From Selaginella moellendorffii (Eukaryota > Streptophyta > Lycopodiopsida > Selaginellales > Selaginellaceae), in contig NW_003314311.1 in NCBI RefSeq assembly GCF_000143415.4, forward strand, positions 341,579 through 378,458: a DNA stretch of 36,880 nucleotides, read 5' to 3'. The notes beneath the pieces were generated by a model. The model was not told the DNA's origin, did no database searches, and saw only the letters and a list, made by a program, of their open reading frames with translations. Below, in pieces: positions 10,666 to 22,000 of this stretch; the stretch's first letter is position 1, and the number at the start of each line of letters is the position of its first letter. A program made the position numbers and the translations under genes.

Positions 10666-11044
10666 GGATATGTCTAGTGTAGATAAAGAAGTCAATTCCC
10701 ATGAAAAAATATGTCAATCATAGTAGAGTGCTTAAGATTATGGAGGATCGCAAATCATTAATGAGACGTCTAATTTGCATTTATAGGAGTTCAGCAGACA
10801 TCCACATCAGCTGCTCTCTTTGGCGGGCATGATCTTGGATCCATTGCACTTGTAGAGTTGGCAGACGTCCTCTACAATCCATCTGTTTGCGGAAGTAGGT
10901 CTTGGTGTATTGAGCTTGTAAGAATATCGTTCCACCCTCCTGGAGGATGTGCATCAGAAAGTCTGTTCAGAAAGTCTGTTCAGAAAGTCTGTTCGGAATA
11001 CCATGTGTGTGAGCGTTTGAAGTTATGTTTGAAGCTGGATTTGC
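10666..11044. other. 3' flank between convergent genes
   Basis: Region between the unknown gene (+) and the methyltransferase (-). It contains a three-copy 13-bp tandem repeat at 10955-10993. Two minus-strand frames are open around 10807-10910, one ending GSKIMPAKESS; neither is supported as a gene. Confidence 0.4.
10955..10993. repeat. Perfect 3 x 13-bp tandem repeat
   Basis: The unit CAGAAAGTCTGTT occurs three times in a row with no mismatch. It lies about 50 bases beyond the stop codon of the methyltransferase gene, probably in its 3' untranslated region. Confidence 0.95.
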
Positions 11045-12059
11045 TTATACACCTGGTCTTATACTCTTGATTTCAGCTATCAATATCGACGATGATATTG
11101 CACATTGTTTCAAGGGAGGTAAAATATCACACACGTCCACAAGCTTTGTGCAGCAAAGCTTCCATTTTCCCATCAAAAACTCGATCGACCTGTGGCCACT
11201 GCAGAAAAATAAAGAAAGATAAAAACACATTTCTTCTCTTCAAAATTTTGGAACATACCTTCTACACTCGTAGCTTGTTATGAATGTCGCGTCGGGATTA
11301 TTAGCTAGGAAATAACTCACGGTTGCGAACAAATCGTCGAAATCTGTGAAAGGTGAGCCGCTAAGGAGAGGAAATCACACATTTGTCTTCTTACCTTTGG
11401 AATCGTATAGAACATCAGCTCCAAGAACAAAACGAGGATGTTTCATGGCGAGTAAATTCTCGTCCCATTCTCCCCAAGTAAGCCCCTGAATCTAAACTAA
11501 AATGGAAATCGAAATCAAAATCAAAGCAAACAAAACCATGGAGAAAGTACCTCGCACTCCACATTGTTTAGATCACAAGTCTTACGCATGTTTTCAAAGA
11601 CCTTTCACAAGAGAAAAAAAAAAAAAAAAGATTTTGAGTCCTCCAAGTTTCTGATCCTTACCTCTGGATAGAGCTTGTAATCTGTCAAGATCACTCTGGC
11701 ACCGACCTTTGCTGCAACAATTCCTGGCAATCCAGTGCCTGCTCCAAGCTGTTTGGCGCGATTTAAAACCAAGAAAACGTAGTTTGAGAACAAAGAAGAA
11801 AAGAAGAAGAAACTCGCAAACCTCGATCACAGTAGCCCCAGCAAAGCGATGCCTTTGCTGCCAAACATACTCTCCCAAGCAAATCCCACACGGCCAAACA
11901 TAGAGCCCATAATCTTCTTTCATCACCTACATTCCTCGAGAACAAATCAATCCAAAATTCCAATCTCCAGCTAAGATCACGATCTCTTACTTCGCTAATC
12001 GACACCGCCAGAGAATCGCCGCCCTCGCCATCAAACCGGTGCTCGGAGACCGTGCGCAT
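11045..12059 (-). CDS. METTL23-like (family 16) methyltransferase
   Basis: Seven minus-strand exons: 12059-11991, 11926-11822, 11748-11662, 11601-11551, 11485-11395, 11343-11259 and 11198-11045. All phases fit, giving 213 residues, the usual size for this family. The SAM-binding fold is clear: YGLYVWPCG near residue 30, motif I VIELGAGTGLPG at 56-67, VILTD after it, GLTWGEWD at 105-112 and VLGADVLYD at 124-132. The C-terminal part RSIEFLMGKW matches plant METTL23 homologues. Human METTL23 is a protein arginine methyltransferase (histone H3R17); the plant substrate is not known to me. The start lies only 47 bases from the stop of the upstream F-box gene, so its promoter must overlap that gene. 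AACCCTAA (12074-12081) sits just before the ATG. Confidence 0.9.
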
Positions 12060-12073
12060 ACCCTGGAAGCAAG

Positions 12074-12081
12074 AACCCTAA
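12074..12081 (-). promoter_or_regulatory. Telo-box in the METTL23-like leader
   Basis: AACCCTAA on the plus strand, 15 bases before the methyltransferase ATG (12059, minus). It lies within the 47-base gap to the upstream F-box stop codon. The motif is typical of 5' leaders of broadly expressed plant genes. Confidence 0.45.
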
Positions 12082-12106
12082 TTCTCACTACGCGGGAAAT
12101 ATAGTT

Positions 12107-13348
12107 TTAAAAACTAGGGTTTGGTTGGAATGGAAAAACACAGCCATCGATTCTACAGCTAAAGTCGTCGGTTGGAAGCCATCGCCAAGCTCCACTGCCC
12201 AGCTCATGGACAAGAACTCTAGATTTCCACCCCCAATCCATCACGAGATAGACAAGATCCTCGCTGCCCACAGCGCGAATGTGGAGCCAGCAATCGTAAG
12301 CGGAACTACTCTTATGAATTGCTCTGCAAATCTCCATTCCCAGCTCCTCGGGCATGGATCGCAGCTCGATCCAGCCCCGGGAGCTCGGATCCAGCTCCCA
12401 GATCTGCAGTCCAAAGATCGCGGTCGACTCGCGCAAGACGAGAAGTAGCAATCTTTCTCTAGAAACTAGGAGATTTGGATGAACCTGGGCCGTGAATCGG
12501 CGCTGGTTGGAAGCCGTGATCGCGGCGTTCTGCCAGGAGATGGAATCCGGGAAGAAACCGTGGACGATCCGCCAAAGATTGTCCTGGATGTCGAATTGAG
12601 CGAGGATTTGAGGCGTGGAGCTCACCCCCCAGATGCAAAAGAGACCACTCCCATCCCCGCGTAGCGCCGAGCACAGCAAGCTCAAAAATCCTCGCCCAGT
12701 GATCGCATCCACGCTCGCCACTGATCTTCTCGCCTTGGATAGTTTGGCATCTGCTAGATCGAACAGGCAAACACCCCAGCTGGATCCCCACAGAGAAATC
12801 GGTCCCGCCAAGACGATCCCATAGCCACCATCGCTCTTCTTCCACATTGCGAGAGCCTCAATGGAAGAAAACCCCTCATCGACCGACAAAATGCGCCGCG
12901 CGGTACCGCGGAGTGACGCAGGCGTCAAGGGGTCGAATACCGCCAGCGTGGGGGGCTTTGTGGACGACGCGTTGTAGACGCAGCACAGTAGCCCGTGTGC
13001 GCTGGCGGCGAGACAGGGACCGGTCCACCGCGACTGGCATTTCTTTCCAAGAAAGCCCGAGACAGAGCCCAGAGAGAACCACTGACGGCATGCCGCGCTG
13101 TACGCCGCCAGCTGCTCTTTCGCACCGCTGGGCCTCTCCTGCCCACGTTTGTGCAGCACGAGCCAGGCTGTTTCACGCGACGCCGACGCTCGCCGAATGA
13201 ACGGCACGGCGGTAAGCTCCCGCCACGCACGGCATACCGCACTGCACCGCGCGACGTCGCGCAACGGTAGCCGCGACAGGATGAGTACCGTCACGTCACT
13301 GGCGATACCGTGGCTGCACTCTTCTTTCTTGATCTCCTTACCAACCAT
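12107..13348 (-). CDS. F-box protein, single exon
   Basis: An intronless 413-residue protein. The open frame extends upstream to a TTG at 13387, but the first ATG is 13348, which starts MVGKEIKKEE and leaves the F-box intact. The F-box is at about residues 17-55 (VTVLILSRLPLRDV, then CSAVCRAWREL). The C-terminal 350 residues have the irregular tryptophan- and leucine-rich pattern of plant F-box proteins with a kelch or propeller-like domain, for example LAVFDPLT, QFDIQDNLWRIV, LQIWELD, RGWIELRSMP and GAWRWLP. It is expected to act as a substrate receptor of an SCF ubiquitin ligase; the substrate is unknown. It is not close in sequence to the F-box protein at 5343. It lies head-to-head with the coiled-coil gene across 323 bases. 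Confidence 0.85.
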   Translation of the reverse strand: MVGKEIKKEECSHGIASDVTVLILSRLPLRDVARCSAVCRAWRELTAVPFIRRASASRETAWLVLHKRGQERPSGAKEQLAAYSAACRQWFSLGSVSGFLGKKCQSRWTGPCLAASAHGLLCCVYNASSTKPPTLAVFDPLTPASLRGTARRILSVDEGFSSIEALAMWKKSDGGYGIVLAGPISLWGSSWGVCLFDLADAKLSKARRSVASVDAITGRGFLSLLCSALRGDGSGLFCIWGVSSTPQILAQFDIQDNLWRIVHGFFPDSISWQNAAITASNQRRFTAQVHPNLLVSRERLLLLVLRESTAIFGLQIWELDPSSRGWIELRSMPEELGMEICRAIHKSSSAYDCWLHIRAVGSEDLVYLVMDWGWKSRVLVHELGSGAWRWLPTDDFSCRIDGCVFPFQPNPSF

Positions 13349-13671
13349 CGCGACCGTTGAAAAAGGCCGAATATTCTCCGCCACCAAGAGAACACTGCCG
13401 TTAAAGCCAATCTAGCTGGACGAATCCAGACCCGCCACGTGGTATCCTTCCATGTGTTGCGGACCAACGCTATTCATCAAGTCTCCAATACACTGCCCGT
13501 TGGAAAAGAAGTGCGCTCTCCTCTCATTAGCATTTTAGCTCTCATCGCTTCGCGGTTAGAGATCTTCCAGGAAGATTTTCTAATCCTCTCATTCGGTTCT
13601 TTCGATTCGAGAGCTTAGATCTGTATCAAACGAACGAGAAAAAGATCGGAGAAAAGGAACGCTTTCGAGCG
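13349..13671. promoter_or_regulatory. Divergent intergenic region, F-box / coiled-coil gene
   Basis: 323 bases between the ATG of the F-box gene (-) and the ATG of the coiled-coil gene (+). It must hold both promoters and leaders. I see no clear TATA box. Confidence 0.45.
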
Positions 13672-14664
13672 ATGGCTGCTGCTGCGATTGAAAATGGAAG
13701 TACCTTAAGCTCTAGAAGTCCTTTCAAGGAGTGGAATGCCCAGAACGAGGAGGTATTCTCGATTCGCTCCAGGATGCTCACGCCCTCCAATCGAAAGAAG
13801 TTCCAGAATGAAACGGCCTTGGAAAATGTACGTTGGCTTCCTTGCTTTCGTTCTTGATCCATGTTTTTCTTGCTGAAATCTTTTGTCTGTGAAGAACCAA
13901 GTAAGCTGCCAAATCTCCAAGCTGCAGGAAGGCTTGCAATCTGTTACCTCTTCACTGTCGCTCTTGAGTGACACCATTGGCAGCGCGCTTGCGGTAAGTT
14001 TACCATCGAGGTTTTGAGTTCCTCAAGTGAAGAACTTCGTTTCGTTGGAACAACAGGAGTCATTCACTCTGATCGAATCGGATCCAAACTGTTATGCTGC
14101 ATCACCACAGAGATCACCACAGAGAAGTGAGTCATCAGATCAAAATTCTGACTGCATCACTTACAGCTCCTCGCAAAAGTCTCCGTCGTCTTCATCAACT
14201 GGAACAGAGGAGAGTCCAAAGTTTCAGCTCAAGCCTTCCAGCGATGTAAGCAGCTTTCGGTTGTGTAGTCTCCGGCTGACGCTAACGTCTGATCAAACAG
14301 CTCGCGATGTCTATGGCCGCCAAAGCCAAACTTCTACTCCGCGAGCTCAAGACCGTGAGAGCGGAGCTTTGCTTCATGAGAAACCGGACGTCACAACTAG
14401 AAGAAGAGAACAGAAAAATGCGCGGCAGTATGAGCAAAGGAAATGCACCCGAGGAAGATGATCTGGTAAGCAAAAGAAATTCTGAGAAAACTCGAACCTT
14501 GAATATTTTTCTTGTTACAGGTGAGAAGGCAGCTGGAGACCCTCCTGGCCGAAAAAGCTCGGCTTGTACAAGAAAACGCTACATACAAACGGGAGAACCA
14601 GTTTCTTCACGAGGCCATAGAGTACCATCAATTGACAGTACAAGGAATGGTCTTGCCGGAATAA
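13672..14664 (+). CDS. Plant coiled-coil protein of unknown role (At1g12330-like)
   Basis: Five exons: 13672-13827, 13895-13993, 14057-14245, 14301-14465 and 14521-14664. All are multiples of three, giving 250 residues. The N-terminus has [19 protein letters not shown]; the middle is a Ser/Pro-rich linker ([23 protein letters not shown]); the C-terminal third is a coiled coil with [26 protein letters not shown] and [15 protein letters not shown], closing with [15 protein letters not shown]. The last motif is characteristic of a plant-specific family I know from Arabidopsis proteins such as At1g12330, which has no firm function. No membrane or transit signal is visible. The gene converges with TAF9; the stop codons are 105 bases apart. 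Confidence 0.82.
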
Positions 14665-14769
14665 AGTGAGCCGCGCTGAGCTGAATGACCAACTGGAGTT
14701 AGAAGATAGTTCTAAGCGGAGCCTGAAAGGCAAACTCACCGAAAAACTCCGAAGAGGCGAGCATCTAGT

Positions 14770-15700
14770 CTATCTCCTGATCGCAAAGGAGACTTTTCTG
14801 TCCGGCTTTGGAAGATGCAGATCGGCAGCAGGCTCCATATCCGTCTTGTCTTCGTCCTGTTCGTAGTCCATGTCCTCGGTATTGAGCAGTGTTCTAGTGG
14901 GTACAATCAGCTGGTAGTTCACTGCCGTGAGTGTATCTTGATCTGGAGGCAACGCCAAGCCCGGGCCTCCGATCACCTTTGGCAATGGTATGCTGTTGCG
15001 AACTTTTGCTAGCTCCAAGAGTGTCTAAAAGATGGAACACATACACATGCGTTAGTTTGGGAAGATGAGGAAGAACAACAATGCAAAGAACAAAGAAATG
15101 TAGAGGATGACAAAGTCAAGACTAGCTTCCAGACTCCAAAAACTACTCTAGAAATTCAGTTCGAGAACCACAAACAAAGATCATAAATCTAGCTTGACGA
15201 TTTCTTCCACAAACCACAAACCAGAAAAGAATAATTCAAGCTTACCAGGATGGAACATGTTTCGGAAGAACCCAAACTTAAGGAAGAACAACAGAACAAA
15301 GAACAAAGACGCAATCTAGAGGGCCTTCCAAGCACTAGAAATTCTGTTCTAGCACCGATCATAGATCTAAAGAAAATTCTTTCAAAGAAAACCACAGACC
15401 AGGAAAGAATTTGCTTACCTCTCTCGGTGGTGGCTGAGAGAACGAGTGATTGACGCGGGATTGCACGGCGAGCTTCACATCCTCGCAATCGATCGCCGGT
15501 TTCCCAGCGTGCTCCGAGTAGGCCTGCGCGTCCCCCAAGACCTCGGCCACATATCGATACCACATATCCAGGAACTGATTCACGACTCGCGGCTCATACT
15601 CGGCCACGCCCATCGATCGCATAATCGATCGCACAACTCGCGCATCGCGAGGAATGTCTTCGCCATCGACATCGCCTCCTCCTCCTCCTTCCTCCGCCAT
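14770..15700 (-). CDS. TAF9: TAF9, TFIID/SAGA histone-fold subunit
   Basis: Two minus-strand exons, 15700-15419 and 15024-14770, encode 178 residues, close to plant TAF9 length. Residues about 15-85 form the histone fold: [41 protein letters not shown] and [12 protein letters not shown]. This part pairs with TAF6 in TFIID and SAGA. The conserved [15 protein letters not shown] segment follows, then NYQLIVP and an acidic tail. The N-terminus has a Gly-rich stretch after MAEE. The start is the first ATG and sits head-to-head with NOT1. The single 394-base intron is far longer than its neighbours' because it contains a tandem duplication of itself with a copied splice donor. Confidence 0.95.
15031..15419 (-). 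repeat. Tandem duplication inside the TAF9 intron
   Basis: Two diverged copies lie head to tail, 15031-15246 and 15249-15419. Both start GATGGAACA (plus strand) and end GCTTACC. They share blocks such as GGAAGAACAACA, GAACAAAGAA, CTAGAAATTC and ACCACA with CAGAAAAG or CAGGAAAG. On the coding strand each copy starts with the donor GGTAAGC. The acceptor end of the donor-proximal copy is mutated (CCATCCTG instead of CCATCTTTTAG), so only the outermost sites give a simple intron. Confidence 0.75.
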
Positions 15701-16031
15701 TGCCTCTGCCCTAGGTAAGCTCGATTTTACCCTAATCTATCAATTGGAGCTTTGCCTCGAGCGACAAGGCGCGGAGGTATCGCGTCGCGAGCAGCGTCGT
15801 CTTCGATCCATCTCTTCGATCGTGATTCTCCTCTGGCGGAGGCGAGCACAGTCCATCCATCCAGGTTCTAAAACCTCCTCCCACTGGAAGAGGCTTAGGG
15901 TTTTAGTCCATCCATCCGGCGCTTGCGTAGCTCCTCGCATTGCTCTTCGTCGCGACGAGAATCTCGCTCGCTTGCGCGCGCGCCGCGTGAAATTCCAAGG
16001 CGCGACCACGATGTTGTAGCGGCCGACGGCA
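15701..16031. promoter_or_regulatory. Bidirectional promoter between TAF9 and NOT1
   Basis: 331 bases separate the two divergent ATGs. The region is GC-rich and has no TATA box I can see. It contains telo-box-like motifs ACCCTAA at 15729-15735 and TTAGGGTTTT at 15895-15904, typical of broadly expressed plant genes. It presumably drives both genes. Confidence 0.6.
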
Positions 16032-19000
16032 ATGGCATCGCAAGCTACTGCCGGTGATCATGCTCCAGGGCAAGAGCTCAGAGATTGCCTGAGGTAATGT
16101 TCTAGCAAAATATCTTCACTCTCTAACGAAGAACTGCTTTCCAGGAGATTTGACGCTGTTGCTACCAGCGACCCCGATACTTCGGAGGCGCTCTTGCAGC
16201 TAGAGGGCTCTTTGCAAGCCGGGCTCGTATTGGAGGAGCTCGGCCATGCATGCTCCGTGGATGCCACTCACTGCAAAAGGCTACTGTCGTTCTTCCTTCC
16301 TCTAAACGAGAAGGATGTAGCGCAGATCATTGGGCTGGTGTCGCGAACTCATCTCGGAGTCGAGGACGTCCATGGAGCTTATGCCACTGTCTTCTCGGTG
16401 CTCTGCGACAGCCCCTCCTACGTAGGTGATTCTCCGTGGTTGAGTACATGGAATCAGGATGTTCTGATCGATACTTTGAAGGAGTTGGTAAGATCATTGC
16501 TGTTACTCCGTTTCCCGTTAATTTGTGGATATCTTCCTACAGGCTCCTGCTCTGGACTGGCGTCTAGTGATAGAGAATCTCGATCATGAAGGGTTTTTCG
16601 TTCCCGACCAACAGGCTCTGTCGGTTCTTATGTCATTCTTTACAAGGAACTCTCAGGTTGGCTTGTTTTACTTTTCCGAAGCGATGACCTTAGTTGTATT
16701 GTCTTCAGGATACGTTCCCTATACAAGCTGTTTGCGGGAGAATTTGGAAAAATACAGAAGGACAACTCTCATTTTTACGGCATGCAGCTGTTGCGCCACC
16801 TGAAATTTTTACGTTCGCAAGCTCTCACAGAAAACAGGTAATATTTTTTTTAATCCTGTTTTTATTGAACTTCTTATTTCTTTTCTTATTTTTCTTGAAG
16901 ATGCTGCTGGAAGGTTACCATAGGTTTGCGTTTGGTAGTCCAAACCATGCTTGGCTATCCATGGATTTACTTGAAACGCTGTGCCGGCTAGCAGAGTTAG
17001 GCCACGGGGAGGCCGTTCGATCTCTGCTAGAATACCCCGCGAAGCACTGTCCGGAGCTGCTTCTCACCGGATTAGCCCAGCTGAAGGTACAGCACTATTC
17101 TACATTGAGCATCTCGACAATTTGCTTTATCGTTCCACAGACGGACTGGAACCTTGTTCAAAACGAATATTTTACGCCGTTGTTTTCTGCGTATCTTGGC
17201 ATAAATCAGCATGCAAGTCTCGTAATGCATCAACTATGGCTTTTAAGTAGGGAGCTAATGAAAAAAGCCATGGTCGAGATCCACTCCAAAGAGCCAAGCG
17301 CAATTGGTCGTATTCTAGACGTTTGTCAGGAGTTAAAGGTATTGTACAGCTGATTTGTATATGACTTTGGCATTGACTATACATTTTTCAGGTTCTTTCG
17401 GAAGTGCTCGATGGTACACCTTTTCAGTTCTCTATTGATCTCGCAGCGTTAGCAGGAAGAAGAGAGTTCCTGAACCTTGAGAAGTGGTTGCACGACAATC
17501 TAGTAGTATATCAGGAACCCTTGTTTCAGGTAAATACATTGTTTTCTGTAAAACGAAGCTCAACTGTATATGCAGGCCTGTTTGAGCTTTCTGAGGGAGA
17601 GATTGTTAGTGGAAAGTTTTAATGGACAGTCGGGAACTCCCCGGAGTGGACCGATTGGACTTTCTATGGAAACAACGGCAATCTTTTTCAAGGTTTTTTC
17701 TTTTTATGTGTCCTTTACAAGTTTTCTGAAACCTTCTTTAGGTACTCCAAGCATTTTCAGCGCAGTTATCTTCGAGAGAACTTGTCGAAGAAATGAGACG
17801 TGTGCACGCGGCTGCAATTCGTGCAAATCCACGTCTTCTTAGCGGTGCGGGTACCGAGCAGTCGTCGTCTGAAGCATTTTCAAGTGATGTTGAAGAGGAG
17901 GCAAACGTATACTTTCAGAAGATATACAAAGGCCAGCTTACCATTGAAAACGTTGTGGAGATGTTAGAAAGGCTCAATGGATCTTCAGTACCAAGGTTCG
18001 CTTCCAAGTTGTCTTATTAGCGAATGACTTTATTTGCTTTTTTTCCAACTATGCAGGGAGCACGAAGTATTTTCATGTATGATTCATAGTCTGTTTGATG
18101 AATATCGCTTCTTTCCAAGATACCCGGAGCGAGAACTCAAAATTACTGCTGTGCTATTTGGTATCAGAAAGTTTTTTTTTATGACTATAGCTAACACATC
18201 TTTCCGTAGGTAAACTTATAAGTCATCAGCTGGTGTCATCGATCACCTTAGGCGTCGCCTTACGTTGCGTTTTAGACTCCTTGCGCAAACCTCCTGACTC
18301 GAAGGTGAGATAGAAAAACTGCATACTTTTCCTTCACCTATTCCGTTTCCTGCAGATGTTTTCATTTGGCATGACTGCACTGGAGCAATTCAGAAGCCGG
18401 CTTGAAGAATGGCCACAGTACTGCAATCATATCTTGCAGATATCTCACATGAGAGACGGCCATATGGATCTTGTTGATTATATTGAGCGCTCGCTGGCAC
18501 GCGCATCGTCCACGCAAACTGACGTCCTAGCAAATCCTTCTAGTGATCAACAGAACGCTCATGTGCAGCCTGAGCTGGTATGTACGCGGAACACATATGT
18601 TAGTCTGACGTGTTTTTCTAAGGACGCTGCGCAGAACCTGAATCCGCAGCAGCAGGAGGAGCGTAGTGCAGGTGGTACGCTGGTGGCGAACAAACCTCTT
18701 TCACAATCCGTTTCCTCTACCGCTCAACTGTATGAAATACTGAAGGGGCAACAAAAGGTGGTATTTTTGTGAGCGTTTTGCATCCTGACGTCCGTTTCAA
18801 AACAGGCTATGAATGCTCAACAATCTAGTTCGCACTTCTCAAAACCAGCGAGAACTATGTCAGTTCCAGGTGTGATTTTTGCTTTTTCTCTTCTGGAATC
18901 TTGTGTTTTAAACTCCAGTCACAGGCCGACATGTAACTACTCCTGGATTTGGACATGCGTTGAACATTGAGACACTGGTCGCAGCTGCCGAAAGGAGAGA

Positions 19001-22000
19001 TCCGATTGAAGTAAGACCGATTTTCTATGTTGTTTACTCTATGCTCTGGTGCGAATTTGCAGAATCCCAGCCTTGAGACGGAGGACAAGGTTGCCTTTAT
19101 TATCAACAATATATCTGTAGCGAATTATGAAGCGAAAGCAAAGGAGTGCTTAGAAGTTTTGAAAGACAAATACTACCCCTGGTTCGCTCAATATATGGTT
19201 ATGAAGAGGTATTTGTTGACATTGCCATTTGTATATGCGGTATAATTTGATTTTGAAGGGCGAGCATTGAACCAAACTTTCATGATATTTACCTAAAGTT
19301 CCTCGATAAAATGAATTCAAGAGCTTTGGATCAGGAAATTGTCAATGCCACGTACCAGAATTGCAAGGTATGGTACTTCATTGATTGTGCTATCTGTAGC
19401 GTTAGTTTATGCAGGTGCTTTTGGGATCGGAACTGATCAAGTCAAGTTCGGAAGAGCGCTCGCTTTTAAAGAATTTGGGCAGCTGGCTGGGAAAACTTAC
19501 AATTGGGCGGAATAAAGTTCTGAAAGCCAAAGAAATTGACCCGAAAACACTGATTACGGAGGTGAAAATATTTTGTTTTCTTGCTCTCTTACATTTTTAT
19601 AAAACAGGCATATGAGAGGGGGCTGATGATTGCTGTTATACCATTTACTTCCAAGGTAACAGCTGGCCGTCTCTCCCATATATGATTCAGAGTTTATATT
19701 TTTGCAGATTTTGGAACCATGCCAAACAAGTCAAGTGTATCAACCTCCTAATCCCTGGACAATGGGCATTCTGGGCCTTCTATCCGAAATTTATGCGCTT
19801 CCGAACTTAAAGATGAACCTGAAATTTGACATTGAGGTCAGTCGTAAGTACATTTTAAATTGTAAATCTTTTTCTATGTTGTTTCAGGTTCTTTTCAAGC
19901 ACCTTGGTGTCGAAATGAAGGACGTAAAGCAAACACAACTAGTAAAAGGCAGAATGCGTGAAGTTGAAGGAAATCCCGACTTCTCCAATAAAGAACTTAT
20001 TGCCGCTACCCATCCACCAGCTACCACGGAGCATAGCATAATATCTAACCTCAATCAGGTGGAGTTTCTTCCGGAGCTGCCGGCACATCCAGTTCCCCAT
20101 GCGACGGGTACTCAGGTATGTGCTCCTGATAAAGCTAACTCAAATAATTCGTTTGGTTGTACTCAGCTACCTGTTCATGTATCTCCAAATGCATCCCAAG
20201 ATGAAGAAAAGGTCCTGCCTTTCGTTGGAGAACGTGTTAAAGCGCATTCCGCTGCCCCATCTCCGTTTTCTTCAGGACAGGTTCGTCTTCCAAGTGTAAT
20301 GACTAGTTTGCATAACGGGGAGTTTTGTTCAGGCTTCAACTCTTTCAAATCTTAATGTGTACGTGGTTCTTAATAATAGACTAGCAGGAATAAGTCAGCA
20401 ACACCAACAGCAAATGCACAGGTAAATCATTGTTTCCGTTTTTATGATGTCTTACGCGTTTAAATTCAGAATTATTCCCTTGGCAATGGAACGGGCTATT
20501 AGGGAGATTATTGCCCCTGTGGTTGATCGTAGTGTTACCATCGCTTGCATGACGACGAGGGAGCTAATACAGAAGGTACATCCATTTTACGCGATGCGCT
20601 TATATAAGACCGTTCGTTGCAGGATTATGCCCTTGAAGCGGACGACAATAGAACGCTTCATTCGTCAAATCTAATGGTTGCGAGTTTGGCGGGAAGTTTG
20701 GCTCATGTGACGTGCAAGGTAAAACGTAACTCATTACACCTGTTATCTAAATTTTTACTATAGGAACCTCTTCGTGTTGCAATGGCAAGTCATATTCGCA
20801 ACGCTCTCCAGCCGAGTATTAGCTCGGACGTATTGGAGCAGACTGTGCACGTCGTGACGAACGACAATCTTGATTTAGGCTGTGCAGTTATTGAAAAAGC
20901 CGCAACAGAGAAGGTAGGAGTTAAAACATTTTTGCAATGATCAAGCGTCTGATATGTGGTAAAGGCTTTGCGAGATCTTGAGGATTCCATGGCACCTATT
21001 TTGATAGCTAGAAGAACACAAAGGGATGTTGTTCATCAAGCATACACTCAAGGGAATCTTTCAAGGTTACCTGAGTCTCTTCGACCCAAAGCTGGTAGAT
21101 TGTCACCCGCTCAACAACGTGTTTTTGAGGTATTGTGTTTTTCTTTTCTCCATGTCAATGTAATTGCTTTTGATGTGTGCTCAGGATTTCGCTCGTCTGC
21201 CATGGCAAACACAAGCCTCAGCTGCAAGCACTCGCCCAAATTATCCGAACGTATTTCCTTCTCATACTTCTACCGCTATTACGCAAGCGTCGGATGTCAA
21301 TGCTGACGAAGTGGATGTTCGCACCCAGTCGCCAACAAGGTACCTTTTGACACGCTACCGGTGTTTAAAGGCTCATTAGTCTATGCAGTTTTCCTGACGG
21401 AGGAGCCCGACATCAAGAAGTATTGTCAAGTGATGGAACTTCTGCTTTACTTCCAGATGGAAGTGGCGCAGAGCTTCTGAAGGTACGAAAATGGTCAGAC
21501 ACATTTGTTACTCATGCTTTTCTCTGTTCTCTTATTGGTACGCAGCTCCACGTCCCCAACATTTTGCCTGGACCAACTTTACCGACGGAACCACCCGGAC
21601 CTGTAAGTCGGCCTGTGAAAGATGATGTTAAACCTATTCCTCGCGACACTGATCCGGTTGGACTTCGTGATCAGGTGACTTCGTCTTTCCTCTTCTTCCT
21701 ACTTGATTGATGCTTGTCTTTTTGTGTAGATTGCCCTCCTGTTCGATGAATGGGCTCGGGTGTGCAATACCCCAGGCGCTAATGATAAAACATATGCAAA
21801 TTTTATATCTCAACTTACGCAATCTGGTTTCCTCAAAGGCGATGATGTGACGGATCAATTTTTCAGAATTCTTACTGTATGTTGCACAGCCTTTTCTATT
21901 TTCCGTCTTTTGACTTTAATGTGCGCAGGAGCTAGCTGTGGCGCATTCGCTTTCTGTGGAATCCTCTCCTATTGGCACTTTAAATTTTGCGGCCGTTGAT

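Noticed and set aside
10807-10910. Minus-strand frame ending GSKIMPAKESS that looks protein-like
   Set aside because: A second frame is equally open, no start or splice partner is clear, and it lies in the 3' flank of the methyltransferase.
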